A stretch of 64,000 nucleotides of DNA, from contig JAQFVV010006197.1 of assembly GCA_028023455.1 (NCBI GenBank), positions 13,515,254 through 13,579,253 on the forward strand, read 5' to 3'. This document shows positions 23,396 through 35,204 of this stretch, one piece after another. The notes under the pieces are model-generated. The model made no database searches. It was not told the origin of the DNA and saw nothing but the letters and a program-made list of their open reading frames with translations. The DNA is from Epiperipatus broadwayi (Eukaryota > Onychophora > Udeonychophora > Euonychophora > Peripatidae). A program made the position numbers and the translations under genes. Each line of letters starts with the position of its first letter. Position 1 is the stretch's first letter.

Positions 23396-26039
23396 GTTAG
23401 TTCGTAATTTAGATTTATTGTATTGTACCAGTTTGTGCGAAAACATGTTTGCTCTTTTACGCTGGTGGTCATCTTAATTAAGATCTTATTAGTTATTACA
23501 AAAGGATCGCTTTTGGTACGTAATTTAGTTAAATATCATCTTATTTATAAATAAATAATCTATCAAAGAAAGTTTATTTGTATATAGATATAACTTTTTT
23601 TTTTTTAATAGCTGAGAATAAAAATGGAAAAACAAAAGGTATTTTTAGGTCAGTACAATTATTTTTATAAATGTTAATTAAAAATCAGATATTTTAAATG
23701 GAGACGTAAATTTTAAATAAAAAAATAATTTTCGAGAATTTTTTTTTCGAGCGAATATTTTGCATACATTGTCTCACATACACGATACTGTATAAAATAT
23801 ACGTAATTGTCGTTTAAAAAAAGTTGATCAAATTTAGATTTCGGTATCAAATATTTTTCTAAATATAAATACATATTTGAAGAATCATATGAAGATTAAC
23901 TTGTGAATATATCCTTCACAATTTTTTATTATATATTCCGTAGAACTGTGACCATGTGTTGAAATTAAATATATATTGTTTATAAAAATATCAAATCATA
24001 TTTTTAAAAGCGACACAACCCGGAATATTTATTTAAAAATATGTTTTCTAAAAGAATAACTAATGAATCAGTGATTCTTCTGCAAATTTTTTTATTGGCC
24101 AACCTTTACTGTGTATACCGTGAGAGGGGTAGAAAAAAAATGTTTACATATATTTAAGAAAAATTCTTGTAAGTAATAAGTAGTAAGTAATTTATTATCA
24201 ATAGCAATAATCACTCACTATAAATGTGGCCATTCTAACTTCTACAAATTGTTCTAACTTACCTAGAAAATAAATTGAAAGTATTATAATAGCAACTGAA
24301 GCAGATATCTTTACATATTTTTTTCCTTGAAGTAATTATTTTAAAAACACGTGGTACTATACATCCAAAAAATATTGGATCTTTATTAGTGATAAATCTA
24401 ATGTCAGTAGTTAGATATATGAATTTTTTACTATAGAAATTTATTGTAAAGGTGCATAGTATGTAGATGGCATCTAATTATCATAAACTATGATAGACAG
24501 AACACAATTTTATAAACATTAAATTTTAAAGGTAAAATATATAATTATTAAATAATCAAATAGTTTATTCCTTATGAGTTCATAAGAAGTTTCAGTACTA
24601 GAACACATAGAGTTGAAGTGGTGATCCATGAATTTTGGTTTCCAAATTCTACTAGTCTACCACTGAACTTAACCATGCAGGGCTATATACAGTTATTAAT
24701 AACAATCAAATTGAATGTTAAAAAAAACTAGTGCTTTTTTCCCCAGTCATTTGTTGGATACAAATAAATTTTTGTTTATGCATTGTGATGATATAAAACA
24801 CTAATAAGCTATAATTGCCCAGTATGATCTAGTACAATGTTACTTCTGGTGCTCAAAGATTACATGATTTCTCATATGATAAAATGCTTAGTGATATATA
24901 TATATTGATGTTTTATTATTTCTTAATAACATTTCTCATTGGAAATAGTATCTGCATTTTAGCAGATCATTTAACTTAACATAGGATTATGTATTTCTCA
25001 TTAAATCATTGTCCATACAAATTGAAAGAATTTAAAAATGTGTTTCCAATTTATAAAGTTATTTTATCAGCTGAATATTGCCCATGTTAAGCAATAGTTA
25101 CATATAGTATATTTAGAAGGATTTCAATCTCTATGATCTGTTTCTAGCAATTACAAAAATTCTTTAAAAATCTGCAGATGATAGCATGGAAACAAATTAT
25201 TTTAAATTCTGGAGAATCTTGGTGTAATGCTTTTCATTGCGTACTTCACATTTCTAAATTATGATAAATATAAAAAATTAGAAATTATTTTTACTTATAT
25301 ATTTTTACTCTGAAATATTCAAACAAAACATTGATTTATGATACTTTGATGGGGATTTATATGCTAATACACACCCACACATAACACAGATTATATACAG
25401 TATATAAAATATTTGTCATTTCTAACAGATTGTGATTAACTCATGATAACCTAGATTTGAGATAGAAAAAATGTGCACATTTCTTTTTATTATATTATTT
25501 AATTTTGTAACACTTTTATTAATGAAAAATGCATTTTTATTCCTTTTGCAATCACACATCGATTTTTGTTTGTTGGGAGAGTTTTTTGCTGGTGAGTAAA
25601 TAGGTTCAGTTTCTAATTGAAAAAAAAAAAAATGAAAATTTTTTGTGGTTATTGGAGATAGAACTACAATATTTGCACACAATCACAAATATTGTAAAAC
25701 CATAATTATAGAAACACAACTAGTCATGCAAGAAATGAAAACTTTTTAAGACCATAAGCATTGGGAAGTAGCACTATTATAAATGGAATGAAGGGCATTG
25801 GCAAAAGATGAGCATTGACAGTGTGGGTATACTCATATATCTTCAAAAGTCTATTTATTGAATATGAATTATTAGAGCTGAAAAAAGCCTTATAAGACTA
25901 AGAATATAATCTTTTGATCATAAATAATGTATAAAAAAATTATAAAGATTTATTTGTGACTTATGCCTACCTTAGCATAACCTACATTACATACTGTAAT
26001 GTTAAAGTAGTTAACAATGATACTAACCGTAAATTGCCA
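23396..26039 (+). other. Start of GTPase intron 2; no gene recognised
   Basis: GTTAGT donor at 23396. CpG stays noticeable to about 24000 and then drops. No exon was found. Intron 2 probably continues to the right edge of the window, over 40 kb, so everything right of here that is listed is intronic if the gene is intact. Confidence 0.5.
24580..24690 (-). repeat. tRNA-derived SINE relic
   Basis: The minus strand reads TGGTTAAGTTCAGTGGTAGA, like an RNA polymerase III A box of a tRNA-derived SINE. It is followed by an AACCAAAATTCATGGATCAC stretch in the B-box position. It does not fold as a functional tRNA. Confidence 0.4.
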
Positions 26040-26195
26040 ATAGGCAGATATTTTCTTACTGTAAATCATGACATAATAATTCCAGTTTAAATAAATCATA
26101 GAATCTATAATCTATTGCTAATGCAACTTATAGAAGTTGCCTTGATACTAGATTCTATAGTTTATTTAACCTTTGATTATTATCATGTTATTCAA
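26040..26195. repeat. Palindrome, about 125-155 bp
   Basis: Arms AATAAATCATAGAATCTATA (26091) and TAGATTCTATAGTTTATT (26148) pair, with outer AATAATT/TGATTATTATCATG-like ends. The spacer is about 40 bp. Confidence 0.6.
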
Positions 26196-26199
26196 ATAA

Positions 26200-26799
26200 A
26201 TGATAATACATTTCATTTAACAAATATTTATAGTTTAGGGTTACTGATCTTTATATATATGAATCAGTTTTGATTATTTTAGAAACAGTGAATATATTTT
26301 TGCAACTAGTTCATTATCTGCTTTTACTTCAGTTATTATATTTATCAAACTAAGTATTATGCAAAGTAATGTAAAATAGTTTCCTATTTGCTTTTATCTT
26401 TGCTCATAACTATATCATTACTGTTTAGCTTTGTTGACTCATAATTAGATATAAATGAGGTTAGATATTTTCTAATATGACTTAAGCTTTTTGTTATATA
26501 TCCTGTAGAATGAAATTATTTTCCCTCATATGATATCAACATTAGAATATTATTTGGAAATTATGTTTGACTTTTAATTGATTATTTTTTTATTACCCTG
26601 CTGAGTTAATAATTTTATTTTTAAATATCAAAGATAGTTATTTTTATATTTTTATTAAATTACAAAGAATTAAACAAATGTTAATTATTAAAATGCTAAA
26701 GACAAAATACTTTATTAAAATTAATTGTGTTAAATGCAACAATAGATAACTACTACAGAAATAAATTATCAAATGGTTTATTAGAAAAAATTTGAACAC
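26200..26799. other. AT-rich DNA, nothing recognised
   Basis: No feature could be supported. Confidence 0.5.
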
Positions 26800-26887
26800 A
26801 GACTTTTAAACTCTTCATCTATCCCTTCATCCATCCCCTTCATTTTATATAACTGATGCACATGATGACATGCATATGAAAAAGATA

Positions 26888-26945
26888 AATGATCTCCAAT
26901 ATACAGATTTCATGCAAACCAGCACTCATTAAATGATCCAGATCA
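26888..26945 (-). ncRNA. Hammerhead-like relic, H1 left arm of the long foldback
   Basis: Minus strand keeps GAGTGCTGG and CATGAAAT, but the CTGATGA box is broken (TTTAATGAG). Inactive by inspection. Confidence 0.35.
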
Positions 26946-27623
26946 TCATCTCCCTCACACATATATAATCATTGTTCAGTTTATATTAAGATATCAAATC
27001 TTCAAAATTTAATGGACAGGCTTCATTTAATCTTCACTCTCCAACTCTTCAGCCATCCATATTATTGAAAATCTGATGATAGAATGCTCAAAGTTCTTAT
27101 TGATGCCAATATTGTTGTCATACCCATGTTGACTTTACTCAGACTTCTAGTATATAGGATCTTAATATGTCCATATAAATATACAGAAGAAGAATGGGCA
27201 GAATTCAGGCTGAATCTGTAATATTTGAATAATGTATATATAGAACGTTAGATGTGACTGAGGGATTTATGTAAGATGGAGCGAATAATTGAAGGGAGCT
27301 TGAAAGTATATGTTCAAATCTCCTAATTACATCTCAAGTTCAGAATATACATTATACTTGTACTCAAATGTTACAGATTCAGTCTAAGTTCTGCCCATTT
27401 CTCTTCTGTATATTTAAATGGACATATTAAGGCCCTATATATGAGGAGTCAGAACTTAAAGTCAACATAGGTATGGCAACAATATTGGCATCAGTAAAGC
27501 TCAAGGCTTTGAACATTCCACCATCAGATTTTCAATAATATGATGGCTAAAGAATTGGAGAGTGAAGAAGATTGAAGCCTGTCCATTAAAATATTGAAGA
27601 TTTGCTATCTTCATATATGTGTG

Positions 27624-27686
27624 GGATCTGGACCAACTGATGAGGGCTGGTTCAACATGAAATATATATATTGGAAGTCATTTATC
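27624..27686 (+). ncRNA. Type I hammerhead ribozyme-like motif, H1 right arm
   Basis: CTGATGA at 27637-27643, then G, a weakened stem II (GGCTG / CAACA around GTT), GAAA at 27659-27662, an AT-only stem III, and TTGG (27671-27674) pairing with CCAA (27633-27636) as the base of stem I. All boxes are in order. Stem II has mismatches. Confidence 0.55.
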
Positions 27687-28140
27687 TTTTTCACTTGTAT
27701 GTGGTCGCATGTATCAGTTTCATAAGATGGGGTGGATAGTTGTAGGCAGCTTATAAATTTGTATTTAAATCCTCTCTAATTACATCTAATATTCAGTATA
27801 CACATTATACTTGTATTTAAATATTAAAAATGGTTTACGGTATGGCAATTCATAGGAATTTGAAACACTGAAAATGACAGAACAGATTATTAACTATGGA
27901 CCTTGACGTTTCGAGTCTGATAATCTATCACTGTGCCAAGCCACATGGAGCACACTGGACAAAGATTCAGAATTATTACTTTTCTGATAATTCTAATTAA
28001 CTCAGTCTGGCTTTGAGCAGAGAACTTCTCATATTTTATAAGGTACACAGTAGCAACTTTCTGTCCACAATATTTCCATTTAGTGAAGTTCATAGTAATC
28101 CATAGATGCTATAAAGTTAATGTGTCACAACCTATTTCTC

Positions 28141-28202
28141 ATGCAATATCACCAGACTAATTTGTAGCTTATGGCTTTCATCAGTGAGGAGCTTTGAATC
28201 TG
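28141..28202 (-). ncRNA. Hammerhead-like motif, H2 family, degraded
   Basis: Minus strand CTGATGA is intact (28084+100 to 28078+100, i.e. 28184-28178), as is the GTC triplet. The GAAA box reads CAAA. Probably inactive. Confidence 0.45.
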
Positions 28203-28825
28203 AGAGCACTGCAGCTAAATCTTTGAATCTAATGTATCTTTTCAGCAGGCAATTTTTACTTTGTACTTAACTATAAAGGTATGAGCCCAAACTGAAAATG
28301 TAACAATAGGGTTTTCAATGCAATCTAATGCACTTATATAGTTATGTAGATCTGAACCCAGTTCAGTATGTATATACTTTGGTCTCTTTGATTATTTAAT
28401 GACCATAATTAATATTATTTGCTAGAATTGGTATTAGACCACTATCACATCACACGACTAGTTTATTAACACAGTAGCAATTTTTTCTATATAATATTGT
28501 CACCTAGTCAAACCACAGTAGTCAATGGATTCTGTAAGGTTTGTGCATCAAAATCCCTATCTAGTGACTACCTGTCCAATATTGAGACTAGTTTCATGTG
28601 ATGTTATGGTGGTTTTATACCAATCATAGTCAAAGGGTGTTGGTAACTATAGTTAATAAAAAACCAAATATATCAAAATACATAGATACTTAACTGGGTT
28701 CAGATCTGTACGACTATACAAGCACATTAGTGTGGATTGAAAACATTATCGTGTTTTCAGTTCATAGTCTCCATAGTTAACTAAAAAAGTAAAAAGTATT
28801 CCAAGATTGATGTACAGGGCTCTCA

Positions 28826-28888
28826 GATCCAAGGTTCCTCTCTGATAAAAGCCATAAGCTAGAAACTAATCTGAGGTTATAAGATGAG
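28826..28888 (+). ncRNA. Hammerhead-like motif, H2 family
   Basis: GATCCAAGGTTCCTC forms the 5' side of stem I. The first box is CTGATAA (28842-28848, one base off CTGATGA), stem II is AGC/GCT, GAAA is at 28862-28865, and the cleavage triplet is AUC. The 3' side of stem I (TGAGG) pairs with CCTC. Confidence 0.5.
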
Positions 28889-29049
28889 TAGACACTAGAT
28901 AAAGATTTTGATACACTAATCTACTAGCATCCATTGATTACTATGACTTGCATTACATGGTAACATTGTATAGATAAAGTTGTTACTGTGTTAACAGGTT
29001 GTTTTAAGCATAGTATGATGGTCATGTGATTTTGTAGTGGTTTTATTTT

Positions 29050-29626
29050 ACAAGGTATTTACATATATATCATAATTTCAGCATTTTCCAAAGTTTTGAA
29101 GTTTATAACTCTCAAGAAAAGAAATAGTACGAATACATTTATTTTTGGGTGTGACAAAAGTCACAATTTTTATTTGAAATATAATTAAATTTTTATTTAT
29201 ATATGTATTAAAAAAACAATTTATTAATTTGTTAAAAGGCTTGTCTTAAATAAAAATAAACCCAGGCTTATATTTCAATCAATAACTCTTTAAAAAATAA
29301 ACATATGGTATGTAACATTACTAATGAATTGGATCCGTGAATCTAATTTAGGAAATGATCTAATTCCATAAGAAACAAAATCTTATCATTTGTTTATTTA
29401 TTTAGATTTTTTTAAATGTCTTTTTAATGTTTCGTCATGAAGATTTTAAATATAACAAATATTTTTTTATATTATCAAGGTTTTACCACAATTTACAAAA
29501 TTTATTAATCTTAATTGTGCGTGCTTATTTGTTATATTTATTAAACAACTTTATTATTGATATTTTTAAAAAAAGATGTTTTGATTGCTTAAAGCAGTCT
29601 TAGCAAGAATCCTAAAAAATTAACTT
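29050..29626. other. AT-rich DNA, nothing recognised
   Basis: No feature could be supported. Confidence 0.5.
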
Positions 29627-29770
29627 TTGATTGTTGACCTGGGCCAACTGATGAATGCTGGTTCAGCACGAAATGCATCTTGGGGGTCATTTGTCTTTTA
29701 TTATATCCTTTATTTATATGAATTTGAAAAGAATGGGGAAGTATGGAGGTGTTTATTATATCATTTGCAT
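29627..29770 (+). mobile_element. H1 repeat copy (hammerhead-bearing family)
   Basis: The near-identical partner of 193-340 in the opposite orientation, about 140 bp, with only a few differences. It begins at the hammerhead-like core and ends in GGAGGTGTTTATTATATC. The open frame at 29627-29815 is not a gene. Confidence 0.75.
29635..29690 (+). ncRNA. Type I hammerhead ribozyme motif, H1 family, best copy
   Basis: Order of parts: stem I 5' strand TGACC (29635-29639), loop TGGG, CCAA (29644-29647); CTGATGA (29648-29654); stem II TGCTG/CAGCA closed by GTT (29656-29668); GAAA (29670-29673); T-GC-A; AUC triplet (29677-29679); stem I 3' strand TTGG (29680-29683), G, GGTCA (29685-29689). Stem I pairs CCAA/TTGG and TGACC/GGTCA with an internal loop, as in type I hammerheads, and stem III is minimal. 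The only departure from the consensus is A at 10.1 opposite C at 11.1 (normally G-C). The relic at 281-335 still has that G. Predicted cleavage is after 29679. Confidence 0.75.
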
Positions 29771-31435
29771 TTGTGCTTACTACTCTTTTATTATGATTAT
29801 TATAATGCTGATTGATTTATTTTATTACCTTTAATATCAACTTTCTATAATCTGAATATTCGGTCAAAATTTTTATTAGCTTATTAACTTTTTAATTAAT
29901 ATCTTTAAATTGGTTTAAAAAATAAATAAATTTGAGGTCATATGTGATATATATACATCTGAATAAATCCGACCTCACAATTCGTATCAGGTTTATCACT
30001 ATATTTTCATGAGTTTATCTCCCAGTAAATTAAAAATGGGACTGCTTTTGAATATTTCTATTTCTCTGTACCCATTATTTTTCTTAATCATGATCTTAAC
30101 TTAATGTCTGACATATTTAGGAACCTCAAAATAATAAATTCAAATTCTTCACTTTTAAGTTCTTAAAGTGCACAGGTTTTTTGATAAACTCGAGCTTGAT
30201 AAGAAGAGAGGGAAAGTGCTTTTTTTTTTTTTTTACTGAAATAAGGTTGTTTTTTTAAAACATATTTTGTTCATCAAATAGTAATTTAATTCTGGTTGAA
30301 TGGTGTTTCTATATGCTCTATCATCAGTTGCACAAAAGAAAGTGAATTTTTTTATAATAATCATTGTATTTAGCACACTAAATATTTTTAAGAAAATATT
30401 TTCTAATTAATTATTTTTTTCATTTTACTATTTACCCAATCATATTTTCATTAATTTAATAGACTAAGTACAGATAGATAATGTTCATTTAATATTTGGG
30501 TCAAATTATTATAGTGATAAAATGTTTTATGGTTAAAATATGATTATTTATGATTTTTTTTTTAATCCGAGAACTTCATGAACAAGCATGAAAACTATTT
30601 TGATTAATAGTTATACCAACTGTATTTGAATCATATTGAAACAGATCTTGTTCTGTTCTCTTTTTACACCCTAGGTTTGAAGCTGATCAAAAATATTCTC
30701 ATCTAAGTATACAGCAGTAATTTAATAAATGTATGTATCTTGTTAGTCATGTATGGTTGGTGCATATTTTCGTTAGAGCTTATATATATACCTTGATACT
30801 CTGCCATAGTTATCAGTACTAATATAAAAAGAAAAACTAAATTAGAGTTTAAATATGTTTATTAAATTATTAGCACCAAGTACACTTTCGACGCTATGTA
30901 TATATAAACATTTTGAACGTTTAGACAGAAAAGCTAAATTTCTATTCAACAGTTTTCCTAGCTGAACATGCTTTCAAACACCCAGGTCAGACTCATAGTT
31001 CTTATTGTATATATAAATTACTTGTCTTCACAACCACTTTTAATAGTTCAACTAGAGGACTGTTTTCCTCTGGTTGAAATGTTAAAAGTATCTGTATAGA
31101 TAAGTAATTTTGTTTTTAATTATTTATATATATTGACAGTTTTTCAGAGAACTTCTCTATTCCCATTTTTAATGGTTTTTCTGGCAAAAAGAAAAAGAGT
31201 GTATTCAAGTATTTATTGAAAGTTTTTCTTAAAGGATTTGTCCACTCCTGCCTTTATTTCATATACATATTTAATGCTATATTTAGAGTTGCCTGATGGT
31301 GAGAGTTGGAATTTGTTGTTGTTATTGTTTAATTAAGAATAATTTAATAACTAATTTCTAGTCTTTATTAGATGGTTAGTTGGTTAGTTATAAGTTGGCT
31401 ATTTAAATTGAATTGGAAACTGAAAAACAATTATC
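29771..31435. other. AT-rich DNA, nothing recognised
   Basis: No gene. Only T-rich and (TA)-rich runs. Confidence 0.5.
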
Positions 31436-31439
31436 TGTC

Positions 31440-31505
31440 TTGGATTCAAACCCCATTTATAGGAATGACTTATGTATACTAACTACTATTATCACAAGGT
31501 TCTTT
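31440..31505 (-). repeat. tRNA-derived SINE relic
   Basis: The minus strand has a good B box, GGGGTTTGAATCC, about 35 bp after an A-box-like AGTAGTTAGTATACATAAG. The spacing suits a tRNA-derived SINE head. The acceptor stem does not pair, so it is not a tRNA gene. Confidence 0.45.
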
Positions 31506-32224
31506 CATGCATGTATAATGAAATGTTATTTTAGAAAGATCTACAAATATTTTTATCTAAGTTAAATGTTTTCTTTCTAAACTATGCTATATTTAATATC
31601 AGTTCACGTTTTATTTAGTACTTAATTTTTAATTTTTATAAAATATAAAAATATTACATATCAAAATACTCAAATAACAATATTCAGCATTTGACTTAAC
31701 CTGGAAATAGGAATAATCAACCAAAAATTCATGGAATCATTTCATATACTTCATCATATCTTATTGTTGTATATCTTGAATGGGTTAATGCAATGATGAA
31801 GAAGTGAACTCAAGATCTCATACTTCACTACTTTTGGTATTTGAATGTTTATATGCCTTCCCAAATGAGAAACCATTCAAGTAATACTTTTATCAATTAT
31901 TTCTTGACCTAAATTTTTTAAATAGCCTCTGTAAATTGATTTGACATGATAATGTAAGAATTATTGAAAATTTTCCATTGTGAAGGTGATAATTCAGATT
32001 CCTTCATATTATGCTATATTAATCACAATAAATTTATAATGTTGTGTAGTTAGAATGGCAAAGATGTTTCTTAAAGTAATTAAAATGAGTACTATGTGAC
32101 TAACTTGAGGAAAAATAAAGTGGAATCAATTTAAACTAAAGGTTTGAAATATTCACTTTGATGAAATTTCATTCTCATATTTATCATTGTAGTAATTCAT
32201 TTTCTGATGGGTGATATTCAGGCT
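31506..32224. other. AT-rich DNA, nothing recognised
   Basis: AGTAGTGAAGTATGAGATC on the minus strand near 31830 may be another SINE remnant. Nothing else was seen. Confidence 0.4.
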
Positions 32225-32345
32225 TTTGATGGAAAAACAAAACAAGAATGTCAGTATGCTGATGAGTGTATTATTTTTACCTGTTCAAAAAATAATTTTC
32301 AGAATGATTTTAATGCACATGCAATATCATTTCTTTTTATTGGGC
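32225..32345 (+). pseudogene. LINE reverse transcriptase fragment, catalytic box only
   Basis: Encodes CQYADECIIFTCSKNNFQND, matching the LQYADDCAIF catalytic region of the LINE family at 35.2-36.2 and 50.2-51.1 kb. The second catalytic Asp is Glu. Flanks are too eroded to extend it. Confidence 0.6.
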
Positions 32346-34423
32346 AGATATGGCTGAGCATAAAATACTTTGGAAAAATATAATTAGACATGGTGTTGAT
32401 GTATTCTAGAAACAAAAGTTTTCTGCTGTAGAAATTAAAGGACATCATAAAACATCAAGTAAGCAGAAAAACAGACCAGCATATTGTACATATGGATATA
32501 TTTGTGGTCCGCAGATCAATTTTATGTAGTTAATGTACAACTCATTTTTAGAATAGTTGCACTCATTCTTCATTTCATTTTAAAAAAAATATTTTTTTTT
32601 GAGTTAGAATGATCACATTCATTTATTGAATAGCTGTTTGTTATTATTAATTCATTCTCTATATAGTAACTGATGCTAAAAACAAAAGCAATGTCACTTT
32701 TGTTTACTCAATATTTTAGTCTTGATAATGCAAGGATTGTAGAATAAGCTATTATAGAGTAAGAGTTCACATTCCATCATTTCCACTGTTCAATAATTAG
32801 TGTATTATGATTAATTCATCTAGTTTGATGTATTGATAAAACACAAACGGACTTAAATAGCAGGGCAAAGATCTCAACAGATTTTTTATAATCAAATAAT
32901 GAAAAGACAGCTTGCTAGACTAGTCAACTAGATGGTGATAAAAAATTTTTATGGTTTATTTTTTGTTTTAGCTTTTAGCCAAATGCTCACTTACTGACTA
33001 ATAAGCTATATTACTACCTTTAAAAAAAATTCTAAAATTACTTGAAAATCCTATTACTTGAAATAATTTCCAAGTTTTTTTGGATTGAAATCCTGTTATG
33101 GTATGATAGGTAGAGATGCATTATTAATTCTGCTATGATGCTCTTTGTTATATACACACACATATATATTATTTTTAACTACTATTAATGACAACATTAC
33201 AATATATGTGGGTATAAAAGTATTAATATTAAAATTAGAACCATTTTTAAAAAAAAACTTTTTAGAAAAACTAGTGTGATAACATATGAAACAATTTCTA
33301 GAAAGCAATTAAAAATGTATATATATGCAAAGATGTAGAGGTTCAGATATCTATGCAATGGGGTAAAATAATAAGTGATATTTAATTAGCATTGTCATAG
33401 TTTGAAAACTTTACAATCTCATGATGAAGTGTATTTTAGCACATATGTTTTTTAGAGCTATAACATATATTTTAATAACTTTTGATGTTTAGAAATACAT
33501 TTATAAAATAGTGAAGTTTCTTACATCATAAAAAATAAATATCTTTAAAGAAAAGCAAGTAATCTTCCAGTGCATTTATCATTCTGTAGAAAATTACATG
33601 TACACTAGTTTTTTATTTTATTATTATTAAAATAAATTTGCTTAAGGGAATTTTAGAAAGAATTTAAAAAAATGGCTTCAGTAGTGAATTCCAGAACAGT
33701 TTGTGTTAATAATCCCCTTCTGTCATAGTAATTGTAGTGTTTTCAGTATTTTTTATTTTTTTTAAAAGATCAGAATTATATATATTTAATTTTTTTGAAA
33801 GCACATACCATAATTTGGAATAAATATACAAACATAGAAACATTTTCAATTTTTAATATTCTATAAAGTCTATCTTTTACATATATAGGAAAAAATTTAG
33901 CAGTCAAATAATCCACATTTATGTAAATGTATGCATATGATTATGAATAATATCAAACAGTAAACCCATATGTTGCAGCAAACAGTTCTATTATATTATA
34001 AACCTAAAGCAAGAATAAATATGCTACATATAGATGCTGTATATGATAAAATTTTATTCTCATTCTCTAGACTCTGAATTAACATTATGTTAGAGAATTA
34101 AGTATATTTGAGGCAAAATATAGGTTTATAATGGATATATTTATCTTCAATATTCATGATATTGATGGGTTTGAATTCAGGTCACAGAAAACTTGAAAAT
34201 TTTTCAAATCACAACATAGCTTAGGATTTTTTTTAAGTGTCCAGCCTACAATCCAACCCAGAAAATCATTTATTTATTTATCAATAAATGGTAACTAATT
34301 ATTATTAGTAGGTGATGAAGATGTTACTAGATCAATATGGATAGGTTATTTGAGAGTTGACACACTGATTGTAATACAAAACATATAATTATAACATGAT
34401 AGTGTGTTCTTTTGATGAGCACG
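32346..34423. other. AT-rich DNA, nothing recognised
   Basis: About 2 kb without a recognisable feature. Confidence 0.5.
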
Positions 34424-34655
34424 TCATCATATTTTTATTGATAATGAATCCATGGTTAACATTTATTTTCTTATTAACTGCAAAACATTTTCTTTAATAT
34501 TAATTATTTTAAAAACTTTAAAAACATTTTAAAGATAAGTTATCATACTTTTATTGATAAATAAATCCATGGTTAATATTTACCTTCTTACTAACTTATA
34601 TAAAACATTCTCTTCAAATGTTAGTTATTTTAAAACATTAAAAAAAACTTGAAAT
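34424..34655 (+). repeat. Tandem duplication, two copies of about 117 bp
   Basis: The stretch beginning at TCATATTTTTATTGATAATG (34428) recurs at TCATACTTTTATTGATAAAT (34543). Both copies contain AATCCATGGTTAA and end in an A/T-rich stretch. The copies have diverged. Confidence 0.75.
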
Positions 34656-34979
34656 GCTTTTCATTCTATTTCACTAACAATTCCAACTGATTCAAAATCT
34701 AAATTTGTTTGAAGGATTTTGACTCTTTTTTCACTTCTTTACTTATTATGCATTGATCAAGTCTTGTATATCAATTAAATAAGTATTTCTTTGTTTATGA
34801 ATGTATTCTTGACTTGACAAAATTTTACAGTTTCAACTGATTAACAGTTTTTTTCACTGTTATAATACATAAATCAATACTTAAATATATATTATATAAA
34901 CTATATGAAATTAAATTTAACAAATTTTGTAATTTGATGCCTAATGAATATTTAATATGGTTTAGATAATATATATTTA

Positions 34980-35056
34980 CAAATAATAATAATAACAATA
35001 ACAATAATACTAATACTACTATTATTACTACTACTACTACTACTACTACTTCTACT

Positions 35057-35102
<46 letters not shown>

Positions 35103-35200
35103 GCTACTACTGCTACTACTGCTACTGCTGCTGCCGCTGCTGCTGCCGCTACCGCTACCGCTACTACTACTACTACTACTAATAATAATAAAATAAAATA
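34980..35200 (+). repeat. Compound triplet repeat (AAT)n-(TAC)n-(TGC/CGC/ACC)n
   Basis: About 220 bp of trinucleotides passing from AAT/AAC through long TAC runs to a GC-richer TGC/CGC middle (35100-35165), then back to TAC and AAT. It lies just beyond the 3' end of the LINE relic at 35205-36165. Confidence 0.95.
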
Positions 35201-35204
35201 GCCA

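Larger units (their letters stand above)
26800..27832. mobile_element. H1 foldback element, long form
   Basis: The left arm (about 26800-27235) pairs with the right arm (about 27345-27745). GGACATATTAAG (27419) pairs with CTTAATATGTCC (27151), and AATTGGAGAGTGAAG (27552) pairs with CTTCACTCTCCAACT-like sequence (27034). The central 27285-27375 segment (TCCTAATTACATCTCAAGTT) recurs after the right arm at 27770-27832. This suggests the element continues as tandem units. Each arm holds an H1 ribozyme core. Confidence 0.8.
28120..29045. mobile_element. H2 repeats, two copies in opposite orientation
   Basis: A minus-strand copy spans about 28120-28380. A composite spans about 28465-29045: a minus-strand head (28485-28600) and then a plus-strand body (28610-29000). 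Diagnostic pieces are GGGTTCAGATCTGTACGACT (28693), GCTCTCAGATCCAAGG (28819) and CATCCATTGATTAC (28929). Together they form a large inverted structure. Each body has an H2 hammerhead-like core. Confidence 0.7.

Noticed and set aside
24580-24690. Functional tRNA gene
   Set aside because: Only loose A- and B-box likeness; acceptor and T stems do not pair. The other tRNA-like sites fail in the same way.
32250-32275. GCTGATGAGTG as a hammerhead box
   Set aside because: It encodes the YADE catalytic box of a LINE. No GAAA box or stem II follows. The same holds for GCTGATGATTG at 50411.
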